Shown: positions 13,957 through 20,987, numbered from the stretch's first letter. The stretch: DNA of 23,077 bases from Raineyella sp964528755 (GCA_964528755.1 CAZGWN010000067.1:1-23077); one strand, 5' to 3'. Program-made: numbers and translations. Notes: generated from the letters alone by a model not told the origin.

Positions 13957-15011
13957 GCCATGTCCTTCCGTTCGGTGTTGTGCAGGAGAAGCCAGATCAG
14001 GTACGGCGCGCCGACCGCCACCGTGATGATCCCGACCGGGATCTCGCCCGGCAGCACCGACCGGGCGAACGCGTCCCCGCCGGTGACGACGACCGAGCCG
14101 ACCAGGGCCGAGGCGAGCAGCGGCGGGCGGGCCCGGTGGGCCAGTCCCTGGGCGATCTGTGGTGCCACGAAGGCGACGAAGCCGATCGGCCCGCTCGCGG
14201 ACACCGCCGCGGCCGTCAGTGCGACCGCACAGCCCAGCACGAGCAGGCGGTGGCGCTGGATCGCGACCCCGAGGCCGGCGGCCACATCGTCGCCGAGCAT
14301 CCCGGCGTCCAGGTCAGGCCCCTGGGCCAGGGCGACCGGGGCGACGACGACCAGTGCCAGCAACACCGGACGAACGCTCGGCCATGACACCCCGGACAGG
14401 CTGCCCACCAACCACTGCGAGGCCGCCGCGGCCTCGGTGATCTGGGCCCGGGCGATGAGGAAACTCGTCAGCCCGCCGATCGCGGCCGTGGCACCGATCC
14501 CGATCAGCACGAGCCGGTAGCTGTCCACCCCGTCGCGCCACGCCAGGCCGTACACGACCAGTGCCGTGACGGACGCGCCCAGGGTCGCCGCCACCGGCAG
14601 TCCCAGGCCGAGCACCGCAGAGGTGAGCGAGTAGCTGCCACCGGCCAGGACGATCGCTGCCACCGCGCCGAGCCCGGCGCCCGAGGTGACCCCGAGGATG
14701 TCGGGGGTGGCCAGCGGGTTGCGGGCGAAGGTCTGGGTGAGCGCCCCGGCCAGGCCGAGCGCGGCCCCGACGGTCAGGCCGGCGGCGACCCGCGGGAGAC
14801 GCAGCTCGAGCACGATGAGTTGCTGGGGCGGGGACCCGGCGCCGACCAGTGTGCGGAGCGCGTCGGCGAGCGTCAGATCCGAGGACCCCGCGACCAGGCC
14901 GGCCACGCCGACGATCAGGACGGCCACGGCACAGACCGCGGTGACCAACCCGGTCCGGTGTCCGGCGTACGGCGCCGCACCCCAGGTGAACGGCCCGGAC
15001 AGGCCGGTCAC
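13953..15011 (-). CDS. iron-siderophore ABC transporter permease (FecCD family)
   Basis: A 352-residue permease, second of the pair, with about nine to ten hydrophobic helices. Family marks: LRLPRVAAGLTVGAALGLAGALTQTFARNPLATPDILGVTSGAG near the N-terminus, SQWLVGSLSGVSW in the middle, and the ATPase-coupling region SGPIGFVAFVAPQIAQGLAHRARP followed by GEIPVGIITVAVGAPYLIWLL. It would pair with the upstream permease to make the membrane channel of the iron importer. The GTG at 15011 overlaps the previous stop (GTGA); the frame runs 56 codons further but that part is Arg/Gly-rich shadow of the other permease. The next gene also overlaps by 4 bp. Confidence 0.94.
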   Translation of the reverse strand: MTGLSGPFTWGAAPYAGHRTGLVTAVCAVAVLIVGVAGLVAGSSDLTLADALRTLVGAGSPPQQLIVLELRLPRVAAGLTVGAALGLAGALTQTFARNPLATPDILGVTSGAGLGAVAAIVLAGGSYSLTSAVLGLGLPVAATLGASVTALVVYGLAWRDGVDSYRLVLIGIGATAAIGGLTSFLIARAQITEAAAASQWLVGSLSGVSWPSVRPVLLALVVVAPVALAQGPDLDAGMLGDDVAAGLGVAIQRHRLLVLGCAVALTAAAVSASGPIGFVAFVAPQIAQGLAHRARPPLLASALVGSVVVTGGDAFARSVLPGEIPVGIITVAVGAPYLIWLLLHNTERKDMA

Positions 15012-16018
15012 AGTGTCGCCATCCGTCCGCGCCTCACGATGGCCACGAAGACCACACCGCCGAGCACGGTCAGCACCACCCCGACCGAGACCTCCGCCTG
15101 ACCGCCGATCAGGCGGCCGAGGATGTCGCAGCCGACCAGCACCACCGATCCGGCCAGCCCGGAGGCCGGCAGCAGCCATCGGTGGTCGCCGCCGACCGCG
15201 GCCCGGGCCAGGTGCGGGGCGGTCAGCCCGATGAAGCCGATCGGCCCGGTGATCGCGACACTGGCGGCCGTGAGCAGGGTGATCGCGGCCAGCCCGACCA
15301 GTCGGGCGCGCAGCAGGTTCTCCCCCAGACCGCGGGCCAGGTCAGCGCCGAGTGCCAGGTTGTTGAGCGACCGTACGTTGGCCGCGGCGCAGGCCAGCCC
15401 GGCGACCACGACGAGCAGTACCACGCCGAGCCCGCTCAGTGTGCGACCCGACAGGGAGCCGACCACCCAGATCCGATAGGCGGCCAGGGAGGTTTCGTCG
15501 GTCAGCACGATGAAGGAGGTCCACGCCCCCAGCAGTGCCGACACCGCGGTGCCGGCGATCGCCAGTGGCACCGGGTCGGCCAGGCCTCGGCCCATCGCGG
15601 CGACCCCGAAGACCACCAGGGCGGCGATGATCGCCCCGACCAGCGCCAGCGCCAGCGTGGCTGCCATGGCACGGGTGTGCAACACGTACGCCCCGATCAC
15701 CACCGCCAGACTCGCCCCGGCCGATACACCGAAGATGCCCGGGTCGGCGAGTGGGTTGCGGGTGTGGCCCTGCATCGCAGCTCCGGCCACGCCGAGGCAG
15801 AACCCGACGAGGACGCCCAGCACGGTTCGCGGCACCCGCGACCCCCACACCACCGCGTCGGCGTCCGCGGCCGGTACGGCGAGGCGGTGCAGCACCTCGG
15901 TGGGAGGGATCAGGTTGCTGCCGAGCAGCAGGCTGAGCGCCGCGGCGATGCCGACCCCGGCGACAAGGCCGAGGACGACGATCGGCCGGCGGGTCAGAGG
16001 AGTCGAGTGGAAGGACAC
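15008..16018 (-). CDS. iron-siderophore ABC transporter permease (FecCD family)
   Basis: A 336-residue permease, first gene of the iron-import operon, with about nine to ten membrane helices. Landmarks: SRVPRTVLGVLVGFCLGVAGAAMQGHTRNPLADPGIFGVSAGAS, YRIWVVGSLSGRT, and the coupling segment TGPIGFIGLTAPHLARAAVGGDHRW, then GQAEVSVGVVLTVLGGVVF. It is homologous to the next permease but clearly diverged, so the channel is a heterodimer. The GTG at 16018 has no Shine-Dalgarno; it abuts an iron box and has TAGCCT 6 nt upstream, pointing to a leaderless, iron-repressed transcript for the whole operon. Confidence 0.95.
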   Translation of the reverse strand: MSFHSTPLTRRPIVVLGLVAGVGIAAALSLLLGSNLIPPTEVLHRLAVPAADADAVVWGSRVPRTVLGVLVGFCLGVAGAAMQGHTRNPLADPGIFGVSAGASLAVVIGAYVLHTRAMAATLALALVGAIIAALVVFGVAAMGRGLADPVPLAIAGTAVSALLGAWTSFIVLTDETSLAAYRIWVVGSLSGRTLSGLGVVLLVVVAGLACAAANVRSLNNLALGADLARGLGENLLRARLVGLAAITLLTAASVAITGPIGFIGLTAPHLARAAVGGDHRWLLPASGLAGSVVLVGCDILGRLIGGQAEVSVGVVLTVLGGVVFVAIVRRGRMATL

Positions 16019-16036
16019 TAGGCAAGGCTAACCTAA
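16018..16036 (-). promoter_or_regulatory. DtxR/IdeR-type iron box at the head of the iron-import operon
   Basis: Matches the 19-bp iron-box consensus at 16 positions (TAGGCAAGGCTAACCTAA on the plus strand). It touches the first base of the GTG start codon and covers the candidate -10 TAGCCT (16025-16030). Repression by an Fe-loaded DtxR/IdeR protein is inferred from the site. The same region is 93 bp before the divergent SDR gene. Confidence 0.85.
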
Positions 16037-16128
16037 GTCCCCCGGACGATGTGTTCCTGCCCGTACCTGACCCCACCGTGGCAGGATGGAGCCCGGCACC
16101 CACCGGAGCCGGATCCGAAGGAGGACGG

Positions 16129-16794
16129 ATGGCGAAGGTCATGATCGTCGGCGGACACGGGAAGGTCGCACTGCTGGCCACCCCGCTGCTGGTCGCCGCC
16201 GGGCACCGGGTCACCTCGATCATCCGCCACCGCGACCAGGCCGCAGAGGTGGCCGACCTCGGCGCGGAACCCCTGGTGGCCGACGTCGAGACGATCGACA
16301 CCGAGGAGTTCGCGGGGCTTCTGCAGGGCGAGGAAACCGTCATCTGGTCGGCCGGCGCGGGCGGCGGGAATCCCGCCCGCACCCGGGCGGTCGACCGGGA
16401 TGCCGCCATCCGTTCGATGGACGCCGCGCAGGCGGCCGGGATCGGCCACTATGTGATGGTCAGCTACTTCGGCTCGCGCCCCGACCACGGTGTGCCCGCC
16501 GACAGTTCCTTCTTCCCGTACGCCGAGGCCAAGGCCGCGGCCGACGCCCACCTGCGGGCAGGTGGGCTGGCCTGGACGATCCTCCTGCCGAGTCGGCTCA
16601 CCCTCGAGGAGCCCAGTGGCCGGATCGACCCAGCCCCGGGCGCCGCCGGGGCGGTCTCCCGCGGCAACGTCGCGGAGGTGATCGCGACCGTGGTCTCCCG
16701 CGGTCCGGCCGGCACGGCGCGGGTCGACCTGGCCTTCAACGACGGCGAGGTCCCGATCCTTCGGGCGGTGGAGGCCCTCCGGCCGGGACGGTGA
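16129..16794 (+). CDS. NAD(P)-binding protein (NmrA/SDR atypical family)
   Basis: A 221-residue Rossmann-fold protein. The glycine-rich nucleotide-binding motif is VMIVGGHGKVA at the very N-terminus; IIRHRDQAAEV fits the NADP-recognising second strand; VIWSAGAGGG matches the third glycine-rich segment; YAEAK near residue 128 gives the Tyr-x3-Lys pair; and LLPSRLTLEEPSGRI follows as in NmrA-like and NAD(P)H-binding proteins of the atypical SDR class. Substrate is unknown; relatives include quinone and flavin reductases and redox sensors. The ATG at 16129 follows AAGGAGGA, a strong Shine-Dalgarno. The gene diverges from the iron operon across an iron box, so iron-linked expression is possible. 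It ends 6 bp from the convergent ROK gene. Confidence 0.9.
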   Translation: MAKVMIVGGHGKVALLATPLLVAAGHRVTSIIRHRDQAAEVADLGAEPLVADVETIDTEEFAGLLQGEETVIWSAGAGGGNPARTRAVDRDAAIRSMDAAQAAGIGHYVMVSYFGSRPDHGVPADSSFFPYAEAKAAADAHLRAGGLAWTILLPSRLTLEEPSGRIDPAPGAAGAVSRGNVAEVIATVVSRGPAGTARVDLAFNDGEVPILRAVEALRPGR

Positions 16795-16800
16795 CGCCGG

Positions 16801-17991
16801 TCAGACGGCCGCGATGGCGGCGCGGACCACGGCGGCGCCGGCCCCGACGAGCACGATGTCGTCGCCGAGGTGGGATCGGCGGACCGTCACCGGCGTGCGG
16901 AACGAGGCCGCGGTGCGGGCGTTGAGGGCAGCCTCGGTGGCGCGTACGAAGGTCTCGTTGACCACGGATGCCGGGCCGTACAGGACGACCTCGGGGATGT
17001 CGAGCATGCCGATCGGCATCGACAGCGCCGAGCCGAGGGTGCCCCCGGCGGTGGTCAGGACCTCGTCGAGTCGGTCGGGATCGCGTCGGAGGGCCTCCTG
17101 GAGCACGGGCACGGCGATCTTGGTCTCCAGACAGCCGCGCTTGCCGCAGGAACACGGGGCACCCCCGGGGTCGACGACGACATGGCCGATCTCGCCGGCC
17201 GCACACGCGGCACCGAGCACCAATCGGTCATCGACCAGCACGCCCGACCCGAGGCCGCGAGCGATGTGGATGAAGAGCATGTTCGCGGCGCCCTCGCCGA
17301 ACTGCCGCTCGGCCAGCGCGGCACTGTTCGCGTCGTTGTCGACCCGGGTCTCCACTTCCGTCTCCCGACGTACCAACAGCGCGAGGGGAACCTCCGTCCA
17401 GCCCAGATTCGGGGCGGCCAGGACCTGCCCGGAGCGGTCGACGATGCCGGGCGAGGCGATCCCGATGCCCAGCACCGGAGCGCCCGCCCGCGCCACCAGC
17501 CGGCGGCACAGTCCGACCACCACCGCCGGGTCGAGCCGCTGCTCCGACACGTCGTAGGGGACCTCGTCGCGGAAGACGATCTGGCCCAGGAGGTTGGTCA
17601 GGGCACCGCGCAGCGCGGCCGGCTGTGACAGGTCGACAGCCACCACATTGCGTGATTCGGCATCCAGCCGCAGCAGAGTGGCCGGCTTGCCGGGGCGCGC
17701 GTCCCGGGTCTGGCCGACCTCGAGCACGAGGCCCTCGCGGATGAGGTCGGCCACCACCTCCGACACCGTGACCCGGGTCAGGGCGGTGGCGCGGGCCAGG
17801 TCGGCCCGGGACAGTCGCCGGCGCGGATAGAGGTTCTGCAGGATGAGGGCTCGGTTGTGCCGGCGGGCGTCGGTCGGGCCGGCCTTCTGCCGGCCCTGGA
17901 AGGGCGGGCGGTCGGGACACAGGGCCGACGACGCGGGGCGTGCGCCCCCGGCCGGCCGAAGAATGTGGCTGCCGTCGTTCTCCTCGGACAT
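16801..17991 (-). CDS. ROK-family transcriptional regulator (NagC/XylR type)
   Basis: A 396-residue regulator. An unusual N-terminal extension of about 40 residues is followed by a winged helix (about 44-105: RALILQNLYPRRRLSRADLARATALTRVTVSEVV) and a ROK sugar-kinase-like domain. The kinase part shows VLGIGIASPGIVD, VDNDANSAALAE (catalytic-type Asp), IARGLGSGVLVD, and the Zn-binding CSCGKRGCLE preceded by GEIGHVVVDPGG. Members of this type sense a sugar or sugar phosphate and repress sugar-uptake genes. No sugar transporter or enzyme is encoded next to it, so the target lies elsewhere or outside the window. The ATG at 17991 has GGGAGGG upstream, a good Shine-Dalgarno. Confidence 0.93.
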   Translation of the reverse strand: MSEENDGSHILRPAGGARPASSALCPDRPPFQGRQKAGPTDARRHNRALILQNLYPRRRLSRADLARATALTRVTVSEVVADLIREGLVLEVGQTRDARPGKPATLLRLDAESRNVVAVDLSQPAALRGALTNLLGQIVFRDEVPYDVSEQRLDPAVVVGLCRRLVARAGAPVLGIGIASPGIVDRSGQVLAAPNLGWTEVPLALLVRRETEVETRVDNDANSAALAERQFGEGAANMLFIHIARGLGSGVLVDDRLVLGAACAAGEIGHVVVDPGGAPCSCGKRGCLETKIAVPVLQEALRRDPDRLDEVLTTAGGTLGSALSMPIGMLDIPEVVLYGPASVVNETFVRATEAALNARTAASFRTPVTVRRSHLGDDIVLVGAGAAVVRAAIAAV

Positions 17992-18124
17992 CTGGCCGGC
18001 CCTCCCTGTCGTTCACCACGCTGTCACCCGCGCCGCCTGGATCCCGCCGGATGCGCATCGACCCTCCCAGGATGACCGCTTCGGGGGCCACCAGAAGTGC
18101 AGCCAGTGTCGCACCCCAGGCCGG

Positions 18125-18163
18125 GCACGGGGCCGACCGGGCGCGTCCCGGCCGGCCCCGTGC
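18125..18163 (-). terminator. very long hairpin downstream of the RHH gene
   Basis: GCACGGGGCCGACCGGG and CCCGGCCGGCCCCGTGC pair over 17 positions with one mismatch and a 5-nt loop, 30 bp after the stop of the small RHH gene and upstream of the ROK gene. It is a likely terminator without T tract. The rest of the 201-bp gap (17992-18192) holds nothing else I can support. Confidence 0.65.
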
Positions 18164-18192
18164 TGGTCGGGCGGCGGGCCCGGCCCGGATGG

Positions 18193-18363
18193 TCAGTCGT
18201 CGAGGTTGTCCGCGCCGTACCAGTCGGTGATGGCGCTGGAGGCGAGAAGCTTGATGATCGCCTGGTTGATGAGCTGGTCGGTGTCCTGTTCGGTCGCCGC
18301 CTGGAGGGTGTCGAGGGCCCGACGACCCTGTTCGGTGAGGTGCACGGTGATCTCCTGAGCCAT
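18193..18363 (-). CDS. small ribbon-helix-helix-like protein, 56 aa
   Basis: A 56-residue protein with the pattern of a ribbon-helix-helix (Arc/CopG) domain: the strand EITVHLTEQG, a first helix RRALDTLQAATEQD, a turn, and a second helix TDQLINQAIIKLLASSA, followed by an acidic end. RHH proteins dimerise to bind operators and are frequent antitoxins, but no toxin-like frame lies beside it. The ATG at 18363 is chosen because TAGCGT lies 7 nt upstream (leaderless pattern) and the earlier part of the open frame is Pro/Arg-rich and overlaps the preceding gene. It follows the phosphatase-like gene by 47 bp on the same strand, so the two may share a transcript or be regulated separately. Confidence 0.7.
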   Translation of the reverse strand: MAQEITVHLTEQGRRALDTLQAATEQDTDQLINQAIIKLLASSAITDWYGADNLDD

Positions 18364-18370
18364 ACCCCTG

Positions 18371-18376
18371 ACGCTA
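18371..18376 (-). promoter_or_regulatory. candidate -10 of a leaderless promoter for the RHH gene
   Basis: TAGCGT on the minus strand, 7 nt before the ATG at 18363. It is the same hexamer and spacing as in front of xthA. Confidence 0.4.
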
Positions 18377-18410
18377 GCCGTTGTCGGGGGCGGTCGGTCG
18401 CCACTCCCCC

Positions 18411-18854
18411 CTACCGGTCCAGGACACAGGTGGCGCAGCCCTCCCCGCAGCACTGGTCGGGGTCGATCAGCAGTTCGTCGACCAGGTCGGCGGCCCGCCG
18501 GTCGAACCGGTCACGAAGAGCCCGCACGGCGGCGATGTCGGCCGGGTCGACCGGTGGTGGTTCCGGCCAGTCCTCCCCCGGTGGCACGGACCCCGACGTC
18601 GCCCCGCCGCCGACGATGATCACCCGGTCCACCCGGTCCAGCCGGGCCGGGTCGAGCGGTCGCGGCGCCGAGACGTACGGCCGTGGGCTCAGCTCGGCGA
18701 GGACGTCGCGGACGGCGGGGGCGACATCGTCGGGCACGACGTTCATCGCCTGGACGAGAATGTCGCTGCGGCCCCGGCGACGTGTCAGGGCGGCGGCGAG
18801 CTGGGCCAGCCCGAGCCGGTCGGTCCCCACGAAACACACCGACGGCGTGCCCAC
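18411..18854 (-). CDS. degenerate LMW-phosphatase/arsenate-reductase-like protein with Cys-rich tail
   Basis: A 147-residue protein that lines up along its length with thioredoxin- or mycothiol-type ArsC and low-molecular-weight phosphatases: PSVCFVG at the N-terminus, LAQLAAALTRR, VAPAVRDVLAEL, DRVIIVGGG, the late DP (103-104) and AVRALRDRFDRRAADLVDELL. The C-x5-R active loop is lost: Gly10 stands where the nucleophile Cys should be, Leu16 replaces the Arg and Ala17 the Ser. The later redox Cys positions (normally GCGDACP) read GGGATSG. Instead there is a C-terminal CCGEGCATCVLD cluster (Cys 135, 136, 140, 143) resembling the motif of the oxidoreductase-like family (PF09791/OXLD1). It is probably not an enzyme; a binding, sensing or metal role is inferred. 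The GTG at 18854 has AGGAGG 9 nt upstream. Confidence 0.7.
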   Translation of the reverse strand: MGTPSVCFVGTDRLGLAQLAAALTRRRGRSDILVQAMNVVPDDVAPAVRDVLAELSPRPYVSAPRPLDPARLDRVDRVIIVGGGATSGSVPPGEDWPEPPPVDPADIAAVRALRDRFDRRAADLVDELLIDPDQCCGEGCATCVLDR

Positions 18855-18892
18855 GATGCCGCGCCTCCTGTCCGTCAGGCCCCTTCCGTCCG

Positions 18893-18911
18893 TCAGGGTT
18901 GCCTTACCCCG
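18893..18911 (-). promoter_or_regulatory. weak iron-box-like palindrome
   Basis: GGGGTAAGGCAACCCTGA on the minus strand matches the iron-box consensus at about 12 of 19 positions. It sits in the 100-bp divergent gap between the phosphatase-like gene and the DUF309 gene. It may be chance. Confidence 0.2.
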
Positions 18912-18942
18912 AGTGTGCCACGCGTCACCTCGGGCTGCGGCG

Positions 18943-18948
18943 TACGCT
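18943..18948 (+). promoter_or_regulatory. candidate -10 of a leaderless promoter for the DUF309-arfB pair
   Basis: TACGCT, 6 nt before the ATG at 18955; no Shine-Dalgarno is present. Confidence 0.4.
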
Positions 18949-18954
18949 GGCGAC

Positions 18955-19488
18955 ATGGTGGAGCGCGACCGGGACCAGGCGGGGCGTCCCCGCAATGCCC
19001 GGCCCCGGGATCGGCTGGGCCGGCCGGTGCCGTACGGCGCCGCCGGGGTCGAGCGAATCCCCGATGACCTCGAGCTGTCCGCCACCGACACACTGGCGCG
19101 GGCGTGGGAGCTGGTCGAGGCCGGCATGCCGTTCCACGCCCACGAGGTGCTCGAGGCCCGATGGAAGACGGGTCCGGCCGACGAGCGGGACCTGTGGCAG
19201 GGCCTGGCCCAACTCGCCGTCGGCCTCACCCACCACCTGCGCGGCAATCGGGTCGGCGCGGCCACCCTGCTGAATCGAGCCGCCGGTCGGTTGGCCGGCT
19301 ATCGGGGTCCGGTGCCGCCCGGCCTCGACATGGCCGCGGTCGTGGCGTGGTCCCGTCGTGGTGCCTCGTCCGTCGCCGCCGGGGCGGACCCGCCGCCGAT
19401 GCCGGACGGGATGGGCCAGAAACCCGTCGGGAAGGTCCAGAAGCCCGGCGGGAAGGTCCAGAAACCCGGCGGGAGGGTCCAGCCGTGA
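18955..19488 (+). CDS. DUF309-family protein
   Basis: A 177-residue protein with the DUF309 core at about residues 43-128: LARAWELVEAGMPFHAHEVLEARWK holds the HExLExxW motif, and LWQGLAQLAVGLTHHLRGNRVGAATLLNRAAGRL forms the following helices. DUF309 is a small all-helical domain whose His/Glu residues may bind a metal; its function is not established. The N-terminal 40 residues are Arg/Pro-rich, and the C-terminus ends in three KPGGKVQ-like heptads from a 21-bp repeat. The ATG at 18955 has TACGCT 6 nt upstream. The stop overlaps the next start by one base (TGATG), tying it to the ribosome-rescue gene. Confidence 0.88.
   Translation: MVERDRDQAGRPRNARPRDRLGRPVPYGAAGVERIPDDLELSATDTLARAWELVEAGMPFHAHEVLEARWKTGPADERDLWQGLAQLAVGLTHHLRGNRVGAATLLNRAAGRLAGYRGPVPPGLDMAAVVAWSRRGASSVAAGADPPPMPDGMGQKPVGKVQKPGGKVQKPGGRVQP
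19420..19482 (+). repeat. 21-bp tandem repeat, three units, at the end of the DUF309 gene
   Basis: Units 19420-19440, 19441-19461 and 19462-19482 share the pattern AARCCCGKCGGGARGGTCCAG (21 bp written here in ambiguity code). They encode KPVGKVQ, KPGGKVQ and KPGGRVQ. Each has a CCCG-N-CGGG dyad. The last unit supplies the GGGAGGG that can act as Shine-Dalgarno for the next gene. Confidence 0.85.
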
Positions 19489-19928
19489 TGGACCTTGTCG
19501 TCGCTCCCGGTCCGGGGGTCCCGGACGGGCTGACCATCCCCGCCGACGAGTTGTCCGAACGCTTCAGCCACGCCTCCGGCCCCGGCGGGCAAGGGGTCAA
19601 CACGGCCGACTCACGGGTCCAGCTCAGTCTCGACCTGGCCACCAGCACCGCGTTCACCCCGGTCCAGCGGGCCCGGGCCCTGTACGCCCTCGGCGACCGG
19701 CTCGTCGGCACGGTGCTGACCGTCGACGCCGCTGACGATCGTTCCCAGTTGCGCAATCGACGGTCCGCCCGGGAGCGGATGGCCGCGCTCCTTCGTGCCG
19801 CGCTCGCCCCGCCCGCGCCGGCACGGCGGAGGACCCGACCGACCGCCGGCTCCCGGCGCCGTCGCCTGGACGCCAAGCAGCGTCGCTCCCGTCTGAAGGA
19901 GCAGCGTCGCCGGCCGGCCATCGACTGA
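19488..19928 (+). CDS. arfB: peptidyl-tRNA hydrolase ArfB (YaeJ/ICT1-type ribosome rescue)
   Basis: A 146-residue codon-independent release factor that hydrolyses peptidyl-tRNA on stalled ribosomes lacking a stop codon. The catalytic motif is in SGPGGQGVNTADSRVQL (about residues 30-46), with the GGQ glutamine at the active centre. A strongly basic C-terminal tail (RRRRLDAKQRRSRLKEQRRR) would enter the empty mRNA channel, as in E. coli YaeJ (140 aa). It lacks the codon-recognition domains of RF1/RF2, so it is not a truncated release factor. The ATG at 19488 overlaps the previous stop by one base, with GGGAGGG about 10 nt upstream inside a repeat. It is co-transcribed with the DUF309 gene. Confidence 0.93.
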   Translation: MDLVVAPGPGVPDGLTIPADELSERFSHASGPGGQGVNTADSRVQLSLDLATSTAFTPVQRARALYALGDRLVGTVLTVDAADDRSQLRNRRSARERMAALLRAALAPPAPARRRTRPTAGSRRRRLDAKQRRSRLKEQRRRPAID

Positions 19929-19972
19929 CCCCGGGCCTCGACGGGTGCCCCGGTCCGGACGGATACTGGGGC

Positions 19973-20827
19973 ATGCCCGAACAGCCCGAACTCGATGCGG
20001 TGGTGGCCCTGCTCACCGACCTCGCCGGCTCCCGTACGTTCGACGGGGTCGAGATCGGCACCCTGAACCTGCTGCGCACCGCCGTCCCGCCCGTCGAGGA
20101 CCTCGTGGGCCGCCGGGTGGTGTCGGCAGGTCGGCGCGGCAAGTATCTGCTCGTCGACTGTTCGGGTATCACGCTGGTGCTGCATCTGGCCCGCGCCGGC
20201 TGGCTGCGCTGGAGCCGGACCGCTCCGACCCGGCGGATCACGCCGGGTCGGGGGCCGGTGGCCCTGCGGCTGAGGTTCACCGAGGGCAGGTCGCTGGACG
20301 TCACCGAGGCCGGCACCCGCAAGAGCGCCGCCGCCTGGCTGGCCCACGATCCCGGCTCGTTGCCGGAACTCGCCACGCTCGGGTCCGAGGCGAACGCCAT
20401 CTCCCGCGCTGACCTGGGTCGCGTGGTGGCCGGCACCGGCGCCCGGGTCAAGACGATCCTGACCGACCAACGGGTGTTGGCCGGGATCGGCAACGGCTGG
20501 TCCGACGAGATCCTGCACACGGCGCGGCTGTCACCGTACGCCCCCGGCCGCGGACTGACGCCCGAGCAGGTCGACGCGCTGCACGAGGCGATCCGCACCG
20601 TCCTCGACCGTGCCCGCGACGGCCTGGCGGGAGTCGGCCTGACCGGCATCAAGGACGCCAAGAAGTCCCTGCTGCGGGTGCACGGCCGCACCGGCCTGCC
20701 GTGTCCGGTCTGTGGCACGGACATCGCCGAGATCGCCTTCGCCGAGCGGTCCCTGCAGTACTGCCCGGGGTGCCAGACGGGCGGGCGGCGGCTCAGCGAT
20801 CGACGGATGGACCGGCTGCTGAAGTAG
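19973..20827 (+). CDS. Fpg/Nei family DNA glycosylase/AP lyase
   Basis: A 284-residue base-excision repair enzyme of the MutM/Nei superfamily, which removes oxidised bases and cuts the abasic site. After Met removal the N-terminal Pro2 and Glu3 are the catalytic pair (MPEQPELD). RRGKYLLV carries the conserved Lys, and the helix-two-turn-helix is in VLAGIGNGWSDEILHTARLSP. The zinc finger is CPVCG ... RSLQYCPGCQ (CxxC-x-CxxC) near the C-terminus with its DNA-binding Arg. HLARAGWLRW in place of the Fpg HLGMSG loop puts it in an actinobacterial subfamily distinct from classical MutM, so substrate preference is uncertain. The ATG at 19973 must be right because the catalytic Pro follows it; GATACT lies 5 nt upstream. 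Confidence 0.93.
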   Translation: MPEQPELDAVVALLTDLAGSRTFDGVEIGTLNLLRTAVPPVEDLVGRRVVSAGRRGKYLLVDCSGITLVLHLARAGWLRWSRTAPTRRITPGRGPVALRLRFTEGRSLDVTEAGTRKSAAAWLAHDPGSLPELATLGSEANAISRADLGRVVAGTGARVKTILTDQRVLAGIGNGWSDEILHTARLSPYAPGRGLTPEQVDALHEAIRTVLDRARDGLAGVGLTGIKDAKKSLLRVHGRTGLPCPVCGTDIAEIAFAERSLQYCPGCQTGGRRLSDRRMDRLLK

Positions 20828-20981
20828 CCGCTGGTCCGCCACGGCGACGGCGAACGGTCCGAAGGAGCGAATCCGGTCCACGGTGACCACCGTCTCCTCC
20901 TCGACCCGGGGCGGGTCGGGGAGGGCCAGGAACGCTCCCCCAGCCGGCCCCACGGGCCTGGGCCGGCGACCCCGTCCCCGG

Positions 20982-20987
20982 CATGAT
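20982..20987 (+). promoter_or_regulatory. candidate -10 of a leaderless promoter for the DUF4870 gene
   Basis: CATGAT, 6 nt before the ATG at 20994. Nothing else is seen in the 166-bp gap after the glycosylase gene. Confidence 0.35.

Noticed and set aside
13093..14520. 475-codon plus-strand frame opposite the iron ATPase and permease genes
   Set aside because: It spans two real genes on the other strand and has no recognisable domain.
16033..16551. 172-codon minus-strand frame in front of the iron operon
   Set aside because: Antisense to the SDR gene, which has a strong Shine-Dalgarno and motifs.
18364..18453. N-terminal extension of the small RHH protein
   Set aside because: It overlaps the end of the phosphatase-like gene and is Pro/Arg-rich; the ATG at 18363 has a -10-like hexamer 7 nt upstream.
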